From an uncultured Paracoccaceae bacterium (GTDB lineage: Bacteria > Pseudomonadota > Alphaproteobacteria > Rhodobacterales > Rhodobacteraceae), in contig CALLAF010000024.1 in the NCBI GenBank assembly GCA_938002605.1, positions 46,964 through 110,963 on the forward strand: 64,000 bases of DNA, given 5' to 3'. The stretch's first letter is position 1, and every line of letters starts with the position of its first letter. The notes below the pieces were generated by a model, which was not told the origin of the DNA, did no database searches, and saw nothing but the letters and a program-made list of their open reading frames with translations. A program made the translations under genes and the position numbers. This document shows, piece after piece, positions 1-10,498 of the stretch.

Positions 1-736
1 GGCCACGATCACGCTGAACCGTCCGGAAGTGATGAACGCGCTGAACACGCGCATCCGGCTTGAGATCGCAGATGCGTTCAAACACGCCCAAGACAATGCG
101 CGGGTCGCGGTCATGACAGGGGCAGGGGTATCGTTCTGCTCTGGTCAGGATCTTGCGGATGCATCCGAGAATGGAAAAATCGATATGGAGGCCACGTTGC
201 GCGATGAATACGTGCCGATGCTGAAATCCATTTTTGACTGCAAAGTCCCGACAATCTGCGCGGTGAATGGGCCAGCGGCGGGGGCCGGGGCAAACCTTGC
301 GCTTGCGGCGGATGTAGTGATCGCATCCGAAGATGCCTATTTCGTGCAGGCGTTTACGCGCATTGGACTGATCCCCGATGCAGGCGGCACCTATTGGCTG
401 CCACGTCAAATCGGTGCCGCGCGCGCGATGGGGGCGGCGCTTTTTGCCGATAAAATCAGCGCGGCGCAGGCCCGCGAATGGGGCATGATCTATGAAACTG
501 CCCCCGCAGATACATTTGAAGCGCATGTGCAATCTCGGGCTTTACAGTTGGCGACCGGACCAACCGTGGCTTACGCGCAGCTCAAGACCGCGATCCGCGG
601 CTCGTCAGAAAATACATTGGACGAACAATTGGCGATCGAGGCAAAGCTGCAAGCGATTTGCGGCGAAACCCATGATTTCTACGAGGGTGTCGCCGCATTC
701 ATGCAAAAACGCGCACCGAATTACAAAGGGCGCTGA
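1..736 (+). CDS. Enoyl-CoA hydratase/isomerase, PaaG-like (5' partial)
   Basis: Crotonase-fold enzyme acting on acyl-CoA thioesters in the cytoplasm. The reading frame is already open at base 2, so the true start lies outside the window; about 244 codons are visible. Seen: the CoA/oxyanion segments GAGVSFCSGQDL and GPAAGAGANLA, then GLIPDAGGTYWLPR, which places an Asp where hydratases usually carry Glu. The ending KRAPNYKGR is like PaaG. In the family, that Asp is typical of PaaG (ring-1,2-epoxyphenylacetyl-CoA isomerase). I infer a PaaG-type isomerase, but no other paa gene is visible, so a general enoyl-CoA isomerase remains possible. Its last 16 bases overlap the convergent downstream gene. 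Confidence 0.85.
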   Translation, partial: ATITLNRPEVMNALNTRIRLEIADAFKHAQDNARVAVMTGAGVSFCSGQDLADASENGKIDMEATLRDEYVPMLKSIFDCKVPTICAVNGPAAGAGANLALAADVVIASEDAYFVQAFTRIGLIPDAGGTYWLPRQIGAARAMGAALFADKISAAQAREWGMIYETAPADTFEAHVQSRALQLATGPTVAYAQLKTAIRGSSENTLDEQLAIEAKLQAICGETHDFYEGVAAFMQKRAPNYKGR

Positions 737-1230
737 ACAGCTGTTATTACCGCGAGCGCATCGGCTGGCGGTGCCTGTTCGATGCGGCGATAGATTTTGC
801 CATCCTTGGTGCGTGTCGCAAGGCGGTGGTCAATCAGTGACCGCCGCAAAAGCACGTGATCACCAAAACTGTGACCTGCTTTTAATACCGCGTTCACCTG
901 TTTTTCGGTCAAATCTTGTTTGGCAGGCAATTGTGCCCAAAACACCCAAAGACAAAGCCCCTGTACCGAGGTCTGTTTCGGCCATCTGACCATGCTCCCC
1001 TGTTCAAAACAGCGCAAAGCTCTTTCAAAGCTGCGCGGCGCAGTTGGAGCGCGCGGCGCAGGTTCAGCGGCCCGCAAATGTTGAAAATTCTCATAACCTG
1101 CGGCCTTGGCCACCAGCGAAAGCATCCGGGCGTGGCTGGGAAAATCGTCTTGCTTTTGCAAAGCAACGCGCAAAGATTTGGTAAAGGTAGAAAGATCGTT
1201 GATCATAATTTGTTGTACTTGGCGTGGCAT
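721..1230 (-). CDS. DUF2087 domain-containing protein
   Basis: A 169-residue cytoplasmic protein of unknown function. The N-terminal 60 residues (including SHARMLSLVAKAAGYENFQHL) resemble the short helical segment found ahead of DUF2087 or glyoxalase-like domains. Residues about 80-150 (LTEKQVNAVLKAGHSFGDHVLLRRSLIDHRLATRTKDGKIYRR) match the DUF2087 pattern of a small winged-helix-like fold. ATG at 1230 is preferred because AGGGG sits about 8 bases upstream; an internal ATG at 1206 is the alternative. It is convergent with the hydratase gene and overlaps its end. Some relatives of the family are annotated as transcriptional regulators, but nothing here shows a target. Confidence 0.75.
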   Translation of the reverse strand: MPRQVQQIMINDLSTFTKSLRVALQKQDDFPSHARMLSLVAKAAGYENFQHLRAAEPAPRAPTAPRSFERALRCFEQGSMVRWPKQTSVQGLCLWVFWAQLPAKQDLTEKQVNAVLKAGHSFGDHVLLRRSLIDHRLATRTKDGKIYRRIEQAPPADALAVITAVQRPL

Positions 1231-1425
1231 ATCGTGCCCCTGAAATCTGTACCGGCACCGCTTAGGGTGTGATGGTCGCCCTTATCATCCGGCTGATTGC
1301 AGCGGATATTCATGTGCCAATGTCAGGTTTAGCGAGGTCCGGGATGGACTGGCGACGCCTTGGTGAACTGATGACCAAGCTTAGAATTAACGCTTGCACG
1401 ACCTATACACAAGCCCATCCCACAT

Positions 1426-1449
1426 AAAAAAGGCCACCCGGAGGTGGCC
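1426..1449 (-). terminator. Rho-independent terminator of gltA
   Basis: GGCCACC (1432-1438), a four-base loop, and GGTGGCC (1443-1449) form a perfect 7-bp stem. Read on the minus strand it lies just after the gltA stop and is followed by a run of five T. Confidence 0.85.
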
Positions 1450-1455
1450 CAATTT

Positions 1456-2751
1456 TTAGCGCTTTTCGATATCGACATAGTCGCGGTGTGTCTCGCCAAG
1501 GTAAAGCTGGCGGGGGCGACCGATTTTCAACTGTGGATCGGCTAGCTGTTCTTTCCACTGGGAAATCCACCCAACGGTCCGGGCCATCGCAAAGATTGGC
1601 GTGAACATAGATGTCGGGAAACCCATCGCTTCGAGGATGATGCCAGAATAGAAATCGACGTTCGGGAACAGTTTCTTATCTGCGAAATACGGATCCGCCA
1701 GCGCTTGCTTTTCAAGCTCCATCGCGACCTGCAACAACGGGTTGTCTTCAACGCCGAGCAGTTCCAGAACTTCGTCCGCAGATTGTTTCATCACTGTCGC
1801 GCGCGGGTCAAAGTTTTTGTAAACGCGGTGGCCAAAGCCCATCAGACGGTAGCTGTCGTTTTTGTCTTTTGCGCGGGCGATGAATTCAGGTATACGGTCA
1901 ACCGATCCGATTTCTTTGAGCATTTCCAGGCAGGCTTGGTTCGCGCCACCGTGGGCAGGGCCCCAGAGACAGGCAATACCAGCCGCAATACAAGCAAACG
2001 GGTTTGCGCCAGATGACGAGGCCAGACGTACAGTTGATGTCGAAGCGTTTTGCTCGTGATCTGCGTGCAGCGTAAAGATACGGTCCATCGCGCGGGCCAG
2101 CACCGGGTTCACGTGGTATTCTTCGGCGGGGACAGAGAAGCACATGTGCAGGAAGTTTGACGCGTAATCAAGATCGTTGCGCGGGTATACGAATGGCTGG
2201 CCAATCGAATATTTGTACGCCATCGCCGCGATTGTAGGCATCTTTGCGATCAGGCGGATCGAGGCGACCTCGCGCTGGTGGCTGTCATTGATATCGGTTG
2301 AATCGTGGTAGAATGCAGACATTGCACCAACAACGCCAACCATTGTCGCCATTGGGTGTGCATCGCGGCGGAAACCACGGAAAAAATTGTGCATTTGCTC
2401 GTGGATCATTGTGTGGTTGGTCACAAGACGCTCAAACTTTTCCAGCTCAGCTGCGGATGGCAGCTCACCGTAAAGCAGCAAATAGCAGACTTCGAGATAG
2501 TGCGACTGACCAGCAAGCTGATCGATCGGATAGCCGCGGTGCAGCAAAACGCCTTCGGCGCCATCGATGAACGTGATTGTGCTGTCACATGCAGAGGTAG
2601 AAGTGAAGCCGGGATCGTAAGTGAACACATTCGCTTGGCCGTAAAGCTTACGAATGTCGATAACATCAGGGCCAGCCGTAGGGGAGTGGATCGGCAATTC
2701 GTATGTTTCGCCCTTAATCGTTAGTTTTGCGGTATCTGTATTTTCAGCCAT
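1456..2751 (-). CDS. gltA: Citrate synthase (type II)
   Basis: Condenses acetyl-CoA and oxaloacetate to citrate, the first step of the TCA cycle. The 431-residue length is normal for the hexameric Gram-negative type. The catalytic residues are visible: His in [14 protein letters not shown], His in [14 protein letters not shown] and Asp in [11 protein letters not shown]. The N-terminal beta-sheet domain typical of NADH-sensitive type II enzymes is present. The ATG at 2751 is preceded by AAGGGGAAGACAT, a strong ribosome binding site. It lies 93 bases downstream of gltX on the same strand and ends in its own terminator, so it may be read from both its own and the gltX promoter. Confidence 0.98.
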   Translation of the reverse strand: MAENTDTAKLTIKGETYELPIHSPTAGPDVIDIRKLYGQANVFTYDPGFTSTSACDSTITFIDGAEGVLLHRGYPIDQLAGQSHYLEVCYLLLYGELPSAAELEKFERLVTNHTMIHEQMHNFFRGFRRDAHPMATMVGVVGAMSAFYHDSTDINDSHQREVASIRLIAKMPTIAAMAYKYSIGQPFVYPRNDLDYASNFLHMCFSVPAEEYHVNPVLARAMDRIFTLHADHEQNASTSTVRLASSSGANPFACIAAGIACLWGPAHGGANQACLEMLKEIGSVDRIPEFIARAKDKNDSYRLMGFGHRVYKNFDPRATVMKQSADEVLELLGVEDNPLLQVAMELEKQALADPYFADKKLFPNVDFYSGIILEAMGFPTSMFTPIFAMARTVGWISQWKEQLADPQLKIGRPRQLYLGETHRDYVDIEKR

Positions 2752-2844
2752 ATGTCTTCCCCTTTATGCCGTGCAACGCAGGTGTTGCCGGCGCATCTTT
2801 ATTCGTCGGTGTTCCAGCTATCATCCAATCGTAACGAATTGGTT

Positions 2845-4239
2845 TCAGTTGCTGGCGTCTTGGATGCGCGCAATTGTTTCCGCTTGCCCCAAGACCAACA
2901 TCATATCGAACACGCTTGGAGAGACCGCACGCCCAGCCAGCGCCGCACGTAGCGGCCCTGCAAGTTTGCCTAGTTTCGTATCATGAGCTTCGGCAAGCGA
3001 CGCGACGATCCCTTCTAAGGTGTCACGGGTCCAGCTAGCATTTTGCAACTGCGGCGTCAATTCCGACAGTATACCACGGGATACATCGTCGAGCAGCTTT
3101 TGCGCTTTTTCATCCCTATCGACGGGGTGGTTTACCATCAAAAACCGTGCCTTTTCAAAAAGATCTGGCATGGTTTTCGCGCGTTCTTTGAGACAGTACA
3201 TCGCCCGCAAAAAACGGTCGTTTTGTTGTTCGGTGAGCGTGTCTTCCCCTACGGAAGCCAGATATTCTTGCAGTTCTCGCAGCAGTGCAGCATCGTCCGA
3301 TGCAGCAATATGTTGCCCGCAGATATTCGTAAGCTTTTTCGTATCAAAGCGGGCCGGAGATTTCCCAATGCCGCCCAGATCAAACCATTCGCGCGCCTGT
3401 GCATCGGTAAAGAATTCGTCGTCGCCGTGGCTCCAGCCAAGGCGTGTTAAATAATTGCGCATTCCTGCCGCAGGGTAACCCATTTGTTGATATTCTGCTG
3501 CGCCCGTCGCGCCGTGGCGTTTGGACAGTTTTTTGCCATCGGGGCCGAAAATCAATGGAATATGCGCGAGCACGGGTTTGGCCCAGCCCATGGCCTCGTA
3601 AATGAGGTTCTGGCGAAATGCGTTCGCAAGGTGATCATCGCCGCGGATCACATGGGTCACGCCCATATCGTGATCATCGACAACAACTGCCAGCATATAG
3701 ACGGGCGAGCCATCAGAACGCAGCAAGATCATATCATCAAGTTGATCATTCGCCCATGTGACGTCGCCTTGGACCTCATCATGCAGCGTTGTCTTGCCAT
3801 CGCGCGGCGCCTTGAGACGGATGACATAAGGCAGGTCCGGGTGATCAGCGGCGGCCACATCGCGCCAAGGCGATTGGAACAGCGTTGATTGCTTGGCTGC
3901 GCGCGCGGTTTCGCGGAAGGCTTCGATTTCATCTTGCGTGCTGAAACACTTATAGGCGTGGCCGTTCGCCAGCATTTGTTGTGCGACTTCAACATGACGT
4001 GGTGCGTTTGCGGCTTGGCTCACAGGGTCGCCATCCCAATCAAGGCCCAGCCAGCTCAACCCATCCAAAATGGCTTGCTTATTTTCATCTGTTGACCGGC
4101 TCTTGTCGGTATCTTCAATCCGCAACACGAATTTGCCGCCGCGTCCACGGGCATAAAGCCAGTTAAACAGGGCAGTACGCGCCCCACCAATATGGAGAGC
4201 ACCTGTTGGAGAAGGGGCAAAACGAGTGACGACGGACAT
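2845..4239 (-). CDS. gltX: Glutamate--tRNA ligase
   Basis: Class I aminoacyl-tRNA synthetase that charges tRNA-Glu (and in many alphaproteobacteria tRNA-Gln). Seen: [19 protein letters not shown] at residues 6-24 with the HIGH signature, and the KMSKS equivalent KKLSKRHGA near residue 240. Length of 464 residues is usual. Alphaproteobacteria often carry two gltX copies; only one is in this window and I cannot tell which paralogue it is. It is divergent from comEC across about 80 bases and followed by gltA. Confidence 0.97.
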   Translation of the reverse strand: MSVVTRFAPSPTGALHIGGARTALFNWLYARGRGGKFVLRIEDTDKSRSTDENKQAILDGLSWLGLDWDGDPVSQAANAPRHVEVAQQMLANGHAYKCFSTQDEIEAFRETARAAKQSTLFQSPWRDVAAADHPDLPYVIRLKAPRDGKTTLHDEVQGDVTWANDQLDDMILLRSDGSPVYMLAVVVDDHDMGVTHVIRGDDHLANAFRQNLIYEAMGWAKPVLAHIPLIFGPDGKKLSKRHGATGAAEYQQMGYPAAGMRNYLTRLGWSHGDDEFFTDAQAREWFDLGGIGKSPARFDTKKLTNICGQHIAASDDAALLRELQEYLASVGEDTLTEQQNDRFLRAMYCLKERAKTMPDLFEKARFLMVNHPVDRDEKAQKLLDDVSRGILSELTPQLQNASWTRDTLEGIVASLAEAHDTKLGKLAGPLRAALAGRAVSPSVFDMMLVLGQAETIARIQDASN

Positions 4240-4321
4240 GGGGGAATTAACCTTTCGCTAACCAGCATTCCGGTAGGGTCCCGGATGGGGCGGGGATACA
4301 AAACTGTGGGGTAAAGAACAA

Positions 4322-6400
4322 GTGCGCGCAGCTTTGCATGACACGCTATTGGCGCAACGCGGTGGCTTGATCGGTTGGGTGCCTGTGTGCCTTGCGATTG
4401 GGATCGGGGCATATTTTTCATTACAAGAGGAACCCAGTCGCGACATTGTGGGTGCCGTGTGGGCGATTGCAGCAACTTTGTTTGTCTGTGCGCGCTGGAT
4501 TACGCCTGCAATTGCGCCCATTGTGATTGGTATCGCGCTTGTGCTTGCAGGGGGCGGGGTTGCGCAGTGGCGCACGGGGGCGGTTGCTGAACCCGTGCTT
4601 GGCTTTCGCTATTACGGCCCGATCCAAGGGCGGGTTGTGAATATCGATCGATCTGCAAGCGATGCGCCGCGTCTGACACTTGATCAGGTGGTTCTTTCGC
4701 GCATGTCACCGGCGCGCACGCCCGCGCGGGTGCGGGTTTCGGTGCATGGTGATCAAGTGATCACCAACTACCAACCGGGTGAAACGCTTATTCTAACCGG
4801 GCATCTTTCGCCGCCTGCGGGGCCAGCGGAGCCCGGCGGATTTGATTTTCAGCGGCACGCCTGGTTTTTGGGACTTGGGGCGGTGGGGTACACGCGCACC
4901 CCTGTTTTGCGGCTTTCTGCGCCGGACCAAGGATCATTGCAGATGCGCATTTTCGCAATCCGTATGCAGCTGTCAAATTTTGTGCAGGCCGCGATTCCGG
5001 GCGAACCCGGTGCCCTTGCTGCGGCAATCATGACAGGGGACCGCTCGGCGATGCGCCAAGAAACATTGGCGGATTTACGGGCGGCGAACCTTGCGCATCT
5101 TTTGGCAATCTCGGGCTTGCATATGGGGCTGCTGACCGGGTTTATCTTTGCGCTCGTCCGATATGGATTGGCGCTGAACGCGATGATCTCACTGCGGTTT
5201 CATACGAAAAAGATCGCCGCGATCTGCGCGTTGATCGTTGGGGCGTTTTATCTGGCGCTTTCTGGCGGAAATGTCGCAACCGAGCGCGCATTTATCATGG
5301 TTGCTGTGATGTTTGTGGCGGTGCTGCTGGACCGGCGCGCGTTGACGCTGCGCGCAGTCGCAATCGCCGCGATCATCGTGCTGCTCTGGCAACCCGAAGC
5401 CTTGATGGGCCCCGGATTTCAAATGTCATTCGCTGCGACCACGGCGCTTGTCGCCGTCTTTGGTTGGCTGCGCCGCTTCGATATGTCGGCTTGGCCCAAA
5501 TGGGTGCGCGGCGTGTTTTCGGTCGTGACTTCATCATTTGTGGCGGGGCTGGCTACCGCGCCTTTTGCTGCGGCCCATTTTAATCAAATCGCGCACTTCG
5601 GCCTGATCGCAAATTTGGCGAGCGTTCCATTGATGGGCGTGCTTGTGATGCCCGCTGCGGTTCTGGCGATTTGTCTTGCGCCCGTTGGACTATCTTGGAT
5701 TGGCTTTACCGTGATGGCATGGGGATTGCGGTGGATTTTATGGGTCGCGCAAACGGCGTCGGGCTGGGATGGGGCTGTTGGACATGTTGTTGCGCCGGGG
5801 GCCGGCGTCGTGCCGCTGCTCGCATTGGGTTTGTTGTGGTTCATCCTTTGGCAGGGGCGTGGCCGGGTGATTGGCATCGCCCCGGTTTTTATGGCTTTCG
5901 TGCTATGGGGGCAGGCGGTCCGCCCGACACTTTTGGTGGCGGACAATGCGGCGATGATCGGGGTCATGGGGCCAGAAGGGCGGGCACTGTCCAAGGCCAC
6001 GGGAAGCAGCTTTGTTGCGAAAATTTGGCTTGAAAACGATGGCAGGCCGGTGCCGCAGGAAAGGGCTGCCGGCCGCCCCGGTTATATGCGCGATGGGCGG
6101 GTCGTGCGCACGCATGTTGGGGAATGGCAGATTTTGCAGGTGACGGGGAAGACTGCACTTGCCGCGCTACATGGTTGTGGTGGTGCTGATATCCTCATTA
6201 GCAACCAAGAAGATGTCACAGGGCGCCCTTGTATCACTTTTGATATCAACCAGTTGCGACAAACGGGTGCGCTCGCGTTTGATCTATCAGAGGCTGGCAA
6301 TTTGCTGTTGACGACAGCTCAAGGCGTTGCAGGCAATCGTCCGTGGAACACCAACGCCGATGCATCGGCAGCGCCTGAAATATTGCTGCAAAAACCTTAG
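4322..6400 (+). CDS. comEC: ComEC/Rec2 DNA uptake channel protein
   Basis: Polytopic inner-membrane protein that forms the channel for single-stranded DNA during natural transformation. The 692 residues comprise N-terminal membrane segments, a DUF4131-like periplasmic region (about 40-170), then the Competence domain with [21 protein letters not shown] and [15 protein letters not shown], followed by many hydrophobic helices to about residue 545. The C-terminal 140 residues are soluble but lack the HxHxDH motif of the metallo-beta-lactamase domain seen in longer ComEC proteins, as is common in Rhodobacteraceae. The best start is GTG at 4322, with GGGGTAAAG upstream. Its 3' end overlaps the convergent lexA by 4 bases. 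Confidence 0.93.
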   Translation: MRAALHDTLLAQRGGLIGWVPVCLAIGIGAYFSLQEEPSRDIVGAVWAIAATLFVCARWITPAIAPIVIGIALVLAGGGVAQWRTGAVAEPVLGFRYYGPIQGRVVNIDRSASDAPRLTLDQVVLSRMSPARTPARVRVSVHGDQVITNYQPGETLILTGHLSPPAGPAEPGGFDFQRHAWFLGLGAVGYTRTPVLRLSAPDQGSLQMRIFAIRMQLSNFVQAAIPGEPGALAAAIMTGDRSAMRQETLADLRAANLAHLLAISGLHMGLLTGFIFALVRYGLALNAMISLRFHTKKIAAICALIVGAFYLALSGGNVATERAFIMVAVMFVAVLLDRRALTLRAVAIAAIIVLLWQPEALMGPGFQMSFAATTALVAVFGWLRRFDMSAWPKWVRGVFSVVTSSFVAGLATAPFAAAHFNQIAHFGLIANLASVPLMGVLVMPAAVLAICLAPVGLSWIGFTVMAWGLRWILWVAQTASGWDGAVGHVVAPGAGVVPLLALGLLWFILWQGRGRVIGIAPVFMAFVLWGQAVRPTLLVADNAAMIGVMGPEGRALSKATGSSFVAKIWLENDGRPVPQERAAGRPGYMRDGRVVRTHVGEWQILQVTGKTALAALHGCGGADILISNQEDVTGRPCITFDINQLRQTGALAFDLSEAGNLLLTTAQGVAGNRPWNTNADASAAPEILLQKP

Positions 6401-7083
6401 TAGGTACGGATCAGCCCGACCAAACGCCCTTGCACCTTTACCTGATCATCGCGGAACACGCGGGTTTCATAGGCGGGGTTGGCCGCTTCAAGCGCGATGG
6501 CGCTGCCATTGCGACGGAACCGCTTAAGCGTGGCCTCATGCCCTTCGACAAGGGCCACAACGATGTCGCCATTATCGGCAACAGTTGTTTCACGAATCAC
6601 AACAACATCACCGTCGTTGATGCCGGCGTCGATCATCGAATCGCCTTTAACTTCAAGCGCATAATGGTCGCCAGCGCCCACCATGGATTGCGGGACCGAT
6701 ACATTATGCGACACTTGGCTGATCGCTTCGATCGGGACGCCGGCAGCAATCCGGCCCATCACAGGCAGTTCAACCGCCCCGTTATCAATCGACATGGCGG
6801 CAGGCGGCGTGCTGTCAGGTTTGTCGCCATCAATCACACGCGGGGTAAATCCGGAATTGGTCTGCATTGCGTCGGGGAGCTTCACAATCTCAAGCGCGCG
6901 CGCGCGGTGCGCAAGCCGGCGGATAAATCCGCGTTCTTCGAGCGCTGTAATCAGCCGGTGAATCCCTGATTTTGATCGCAGATCCAACGCCTCTTTCATT
7001 TCGTCAAAACTGGGGGGCACGCCATCGCGTTGAATACGGGTATTGATAAAGGCCAAAAGATCGAGCTGTTTTTTCGTAAGCAT
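6397..7083 (-). CDS. lexA: LexA SOS repressor
   Basis: Represses DNA-damage genes and self-cleaves when activated by RecA filaments. The 228 residues comprise an N-terminal winged helix ([13 protein letters not shown] to about 65), the Ala-Gly cleavage site in [11 protein letters not shown], and the Ser/Lys catalytic dyad in [13 protein letters not shown] and EATLKRF. Upstream is a GTTC-N7-GTTC box, the alphaproteobacterial LexA operator, so autoregulation is expected. It follows moeA on the same strand with 69 bases between, enough for its own promoter. Confidence 0.98.
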   Translation of the reverse strand: MLTKKQLDLLAFINTRIQRDGVPPSFDEMKEALDLRSKSGIHRLITALEERGFIRRLAHRARALEIVKLPDAMQTNSGFTPRVIDGDKPDSTPPAAMSIDNGAVELPVMGRIAAGVPIEAISQVSHNVSVPQSMVGAGDHYALEVKGDSMIDAGINDGDVVVIRETTVADNGDIVVALVEGHEATLKRFRRNGSAIALEAANPAYETRVFRDDQVKVQGRLVGLIRTY

Positions 7084-7111
7084 GACTTATCCCCAGATAG
7101 GTTTTGCATAT

Positions 7112-7126
7112 GTTCTATGCATGTTC
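7112..7126 (-). promoter_or_regulatory. LexA (SOS) operator of lexA
   Basis: GTTC at 7112-7115 and GTTC at 7123-7126 are separated by exactly seven bases. This direct repeat is the established LexA box of alphaproteobacteria. It is centred about 36 bases upstream of the lexA start. Confidence 0.88.
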
Positions 7127-7152
7127 TTGTTTTGTGTCAACCTATGCGTGGT

Positions 7153-8325
7153 TTACAGTGGGATAATCTCTATTTTGTCTCCGGCGGCACGGGCGCGGTC
7201 GCTGATTGGGCGGACGGCCAGACAATTGGCGTCAGCTAAGACGGTGTGCAGCGCGGAATCCTGACGCTCAAATATTTGCACGCCGTCCGGGCCAAGATGC
7301 GCACGCATATAATGTTCGCGCGGCCCGTTTGCCCCGATAGGGGCCGCGAGGGTGGCCATTTGGCGCGAGGTGGCAGCCGCACCTTGGCCCAACATTTGCC
7401 GGATGACCGGGGCGAGAAACACATGCCCGCAGACCATCGCTGAAACCGGATTACCCGGCAGTCCAATCATCACCGCATCTCCCATGCGCCCCGCCATAAG
7501 CGGTTTGCCCGGGCGCATGGCAATCTTATAAAACGCCTGCTGCATGCCCTTTTCTTGGGCGACTTGCCCTACAAGATCGTGATCACCAACAGATGCCCCG
7601 CCAATCGTCACGATCAAATCTGCATCCGCGGCTAAATCAAAGGCAAGCGCCAGCGCCGGGGTATTGTCGCGCGCAATCGGCAGCAGGCGCGGATGCGCGC
7701 CAAGGTTTTGCACCAATGCGGCCAGCCCAAAACTATTGGACGCAATAATCTGATCGGGGCCGGGGACTTCACCGGGTTGGACCAATTCATCGCCTGTGGC
7801 GATAATCGCGACCACGGGGCGACGTGTGACAGGCACCTGCGCGATATTCATTGATGCAAGCAACGCAATATCGGCAGCGGATAGGATGCGGGGCGCTTTG
7901 ATTTTGTCGCCGTGCCGAAAATCAGCACCAGCCGGGCGAACATGTGGTTTGGCTTCCAGTGATGCGCCCAAGGTAATCGTGTCACCATCGCGCGACACAT
8001 CCTCTTGGATCACGACCCAGTCGGCCCCTGCGGGCAGAGGGGCACCTGTGAATATCCGCGCAGCTTGACCCTTGGCGATAGTGCCGACAAATGCATGCCC
8101 TGCCGCCGCCTCGCCGATCACCGTTAATTTAGCGCCGGTAACAACGTCATCACGGCGCACCGCATAGCCATCCATCGCCGAAGCCGCAAAGGGCGGCTGA
8201 TCGCGCGTCGCAGCAACATCTTGGGCCAAACTGCGGCCAAATGCCTGCACAAGCGGAACCGTTTCCACCGGCAAGGGTGCGCAGAGTGCAAAAAGGTGTT
8301 CAAGGGCCTCGTCGACGGTGATCAT
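7153..8325 (-). CDS. moeA: Molybdopterin molybdenumtransferase
   Basis: Inserts molybdate into adenylylated molybdopterin in the last step of molybdenum cofactor synthesis. The start is set at ATG 8325 (MITVDEALEHL), giving 390 residues as usual for the family; the frame is open further upstream but that part has no MoeA character. Seen: the MoeA N-terminal region (QPPFAASAMDGYAV), TGDELVQPGE, a central MoCF-binding-like segment (TIGGASVGDHDLV) and GLPGNPVSAMV. The ATG overlaps a short upstream reading frame as ATGA, so the gene is translationally coupled to the moaC end of the operon. Confidence 0.95.
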   Translation of the reverse strand: MITVDEALEHLFALCAPLPVETVPLVQAFGRSLAQDVAATRDQPPFAASAMDGYAVRRDDVVTGAKLTVIGEAAAGHAFVGTIAKGQAARIFTGAPLPAGADWVVIQEDVSRDGDTITLGASLEAKPHVRPAGADFRHGDKIKAPRILSAADIALLASMNIAQVPVTRRPVVAIIATGDELVQPGEVPGPDQIIASNSFGLAALVQNLGAHPRLLPIARDNTPALALAFDLAADADLIVTIGGASVGDHDLVGQVAQEKGMQQAFYKIAMRPGKPLMAGRMGDAVMIGLPGNPVSAMVCGHVFLAPVIRQMLGQGAAATSRQMATLAAPIGANGPREHYMRAHLGPDGVQIFERQDSALHTVLADANCLAVRPISDRARAAGDKIEIIPL

Positions 8326-8326
8326 A

Positions 8327-8581
8327 TCAAACCGCCATCCAATTGTGTGGTTTCCCAACCAGTAAAGGCAACATCTGAATCTCCTGAACCCATGAATTGC
8401 GCCTGTTTGACCGTCGCACCACCTGTCTTGGCTTTTCAAGGTGGTGAGACAAAGCCTGCTTGATCTGGGTACGCGGCGTGCGCAGTACATGGTTGGTCCA
8501 GTTGAATACTTCGGCGATCAGCATGCCGTCGACACGGCCATCGACAAAGAAAAGCTCAAGCGAACGGCCCAATTTTGTCAT
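8327..8581 (-). pseudogene. Remnant of a GIY-YIG nuclease-family gene between moaC and moeA
   Basis: An 84-codon frame. Its first 44 residues ([37 protein letters not shown]) resemble the N-terminus of GIY-YIG nuclease family proteins that carry a short domain ahead of the nuclease domain. After QIKQAL the similarity stops, and the GIY-YIG domain itself is absent. Its ATG overlaps the moaC stop as ATGA. In another frame, a run ending GWETTQLDGGLI stops exactly in an ATGA overlap with moeA. I read this as a full gene reduced by deletion to a coupling spacer. The family assignment rests on recall of the N-terminal pattern. Confidence 0.6.
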
Positions 8582-9054
8582 GGGTTTTCAAATCGGCCTG
8601 ATTTTCCGCCGTCCTTTAGCGTAACCTTCAGCCCGCCGATTTCCATATCTTTTTGAACGGCTTTCACCATGTCATAAACCGTCAGGGCGGCGGTGCTGGC
8701 GGCGGTAAGCGCCTCCATCTCAACCCCGGTTTGTCCACCCGTTTTGACGGTGGCCGTAATGCGAATTCCAGGCAGGCTATCGTCGGGCGTCAGATCTAGG
8801 GCGACTTTGGTGATCGGCAGCGGGTGACACAATGGGATCAGGTCGGCAGTCTTTTTGGCGGCCATGATACCGGCGATCCGGGCGATCCCCAAAACGTCGC
8901 CTTTATCGGCGCGGCCATCAACAATAAGCGCCAGCGTCGTCGCGGTCATTTTAATGAACGCTTCTGCGACGGCAATACGCGCGGTGACGGGCTTATCGGA
9001 CACATCCACCATATGCGCTTTTCCGTCTGCATCAAAATGGCTCAGCCCTGCCAT
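8578..9054 (-). CDS. moaC: Cyclic pyranopterin monophosphate synthase
   Basis: Converts the MoaA product to cyclic pyranopterin monophosphate, the precursor of molybdopterin. About 158 residues, the usual size. Seen: [17 protein letters not shown] and the C-terminal [17 protein letters not shown] followed by VQKDMEI, both signature segments with the active-site His, Glu and Lys. ATG at 9054 is preferred because it overlaps the trpC stop (TGATG); a GTG one codon upstream is possible. It belongs to the trpG-trpD-ung-trpC-moaC-moeA chain of overlapping genes. Confidence 0.96.
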   Translation of the reverse strand: MAGLSHFDADGKAHMVDVSDKPVTARIAVAEAFIKMTATTLALIVDGRADKGDVLGIARIAGIMAAKKTADLIPLCHPLPITKVALDLTPDDSLPGIRITATVKTGGQTGVEMEALTAASTAALTVYDMVKAVQKDMEIGGLKVTLKDGGKSGRFENP

Positions 9055-9860
9055 CACATGCCTCCGGTGGCTGGGTTCGCAAGCAGGGTGCGTGTGGCTG
9101 TCGCGACATCTTCTTGGCGCATCAGGCTTTCACCGATCAGGAATGTGCGGGCGCCATAGCGTGCCATATCCGCAAGGTCTTCGGGGGTGTTGAGCCCACT
9201 TTCACAAACAATCGTGCGGTCCTCGGGCACCAGTTTTGACAGGGTACGCGTGGTATCAAGCGTGGTTTCAAAGGTCTTAAGATTGCGATTGTTGATCCCC
9301 ATTAGAGGCGATTTGAGCAGGCTTGCGCGCTCGAGTTCAGCGGCGTCATGGACCTCTAACAACACATCCATACCCCATTCAAATGCGGCGGCTTCAAGCT
9401 CTTGCGCTTGGCTGTCCGAAACAGAGGCCAAGATGATCAGGATGCAATCTGCGTGCAGCGCGCGCGCTTCGGCGACCTGATAGGTGTCATACATGAAATC
9501 TTTGCGTAGCGCGGGCAGATCAACGGCGCTACGAGCGGCGGTCAGATAACTGTCATCGCCTTGAAAGGATGGACCATCGGTGAGGACAGACAGACAGGTC
9601 GCGCCGCCCGCTTGATACGCCTCAGCCAAAGCGGGCGGGTGAAAATCTTCGCGGATCAACCCTTTGGACGGGCTGGCTTTTTTGATTTCGGCGATCAGCC
9701 CATAGCCTTCGCGCGCGGCCTCTGCCAGACGGTCGGCAAACCCACGAGTGGGTGGCGCGTCTTTGGCGCGCGCCTCAATCTCTGATAGGGGCACTGCTTG
9801 TTTGCAGGCTGCCACATGCGCGAGCTTGTAAGTTTTGATCTTTTCGAGAATATCGGTCAT
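9054..9860 (-). CDS. trpC: Indole-3-glycerol phosphate synthase
   Basis: Closes the indole ring in tryptophan synthesis. TIM barrel of 268 residues. Seen: [16 protein letters not shown] with the catalytic Lys, then the [14 protein letters not shown] region, [10 protein letters not shown] and [15 protein letters not shown] 9860 is chosen because it overlaps the ung stop as ATGA; an ATG four codons upstream is less likely given that coupling. Not fused to trpF. Runs into moaC with a TGATG overlap. Confidence 0.96.
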   Translation of the reverse strand: MTDILEKIKTYKLAHVAACKQAVPLSEIEARAKDAPPTRGFADRLAEAAREGYGLIAEIKKASPSKGLIREDFHPPALAEAYQAGGATCLSVLTDGPSFQGDDSYLTAARSAVDLPALRKDFMYDTYQVAEARALHADCILIILASVSDSQAQELEAAAFEWGMDVLLEVHDAAELERASLLKSPLMGINNRNLKTFETTLDTTRTLSKLVPEDRTIVCESGLNTPEDLADMARYGARTFLIGESLMRQEDVATATRTLLANPATGGM

Positions 9861-10498
9861 GGGTCCGCCCAATTTATTGGCTCTTGCCCTTGATCAATAA
9901 GCCACTGGTTCACCTTTGAAAATGGGCGCGAGCCGAAAAATCCACGGTGGCATGACAGTGGCGAAGGGTGCGCCGAGGTTAAGATCAGGTTTTGGGGCCC
10001 AATATATTTGGCATAGGCCTGTGCAGGCCCACCCCATAGGATAAATGCGCACGGGCGATCATCAAGCCGTTTGATCACCTCAATGACCAGTTTGGACCAG
10101 CCTAATTTAGCATGTGCTTTAGGTTTTCCGGGGGGTACCGTCAGTGCGGTGTTGAGCAAAAGAACACCTTGATCAGCCCAATCGGAAAGACCGGTTTTGC
10201 TTCGTACCTGCCCAAGATCGCTATCTATCTCTTTGAAAATATTTCCAAGGCTATCAAGCCGTCCGCCAAAACCATCAGGAATTGAAAAGGCCAACCCATC
10301 CGCCTTTCCGGGCGTGTGATAGGGATCTTGGCCAATAATCACGATGCGGGTCGTATCTGGTTGGCAGCGCTCAAGGGCTGCAAATGTCAGTGCAGGGGGC
10401 GGCAGGATATCGGCACCCAATTGTGCCGATAGCGCAGGCAAATCGGCGTCAAAAAACGCCAGATCGCGCCACTGGCCCAATCGCCCCAAATCAAACAT
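9857..10498 (-). CDS. ung: Uracil-DNA glycosylase (family 1)
   Basis: Removes uracil from DNA to start base excision repair. 213 residues, near the usual length. Seen: the water-activating loop [17 protein letters not shown] and the DNA-minor-groove loop HPSPLS near the C-terminus, with the substrate-binding segment [11 protein letters not shown]. Both ends overlap its neighbours as ATGA (trpD stop/ung start, ung stop/trpC start). A DNA repair gene is thus embedded inside the tryptophan operon and probably translated at a coupled rate. Confidence 0.95.
   Translation of the reverse strand: MFDLGRLGQWRDLAFFDADLPALSAQLGADILPPPALTFAALERCQPDTTRIVIIGQDPYHTPGKADGLAFSIPDGFGGRLDSLGNIFKEIDSDLGQVRSKTGLSDWADQGVLLLNTALTVPPGKPKAHAKLGWSKLVIEVIKRLDDRPCAFILWGGPAQAYAKYIGPQNLILTSAHPSPLSCHRGFFGSRPFSKVNQWLIDQGQEPINWADP

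Noticed and set aside
6430..6969. 179-codon plus-strand frame
   Set aside because: Antisense to lexA; shadow of a confirmed gene.
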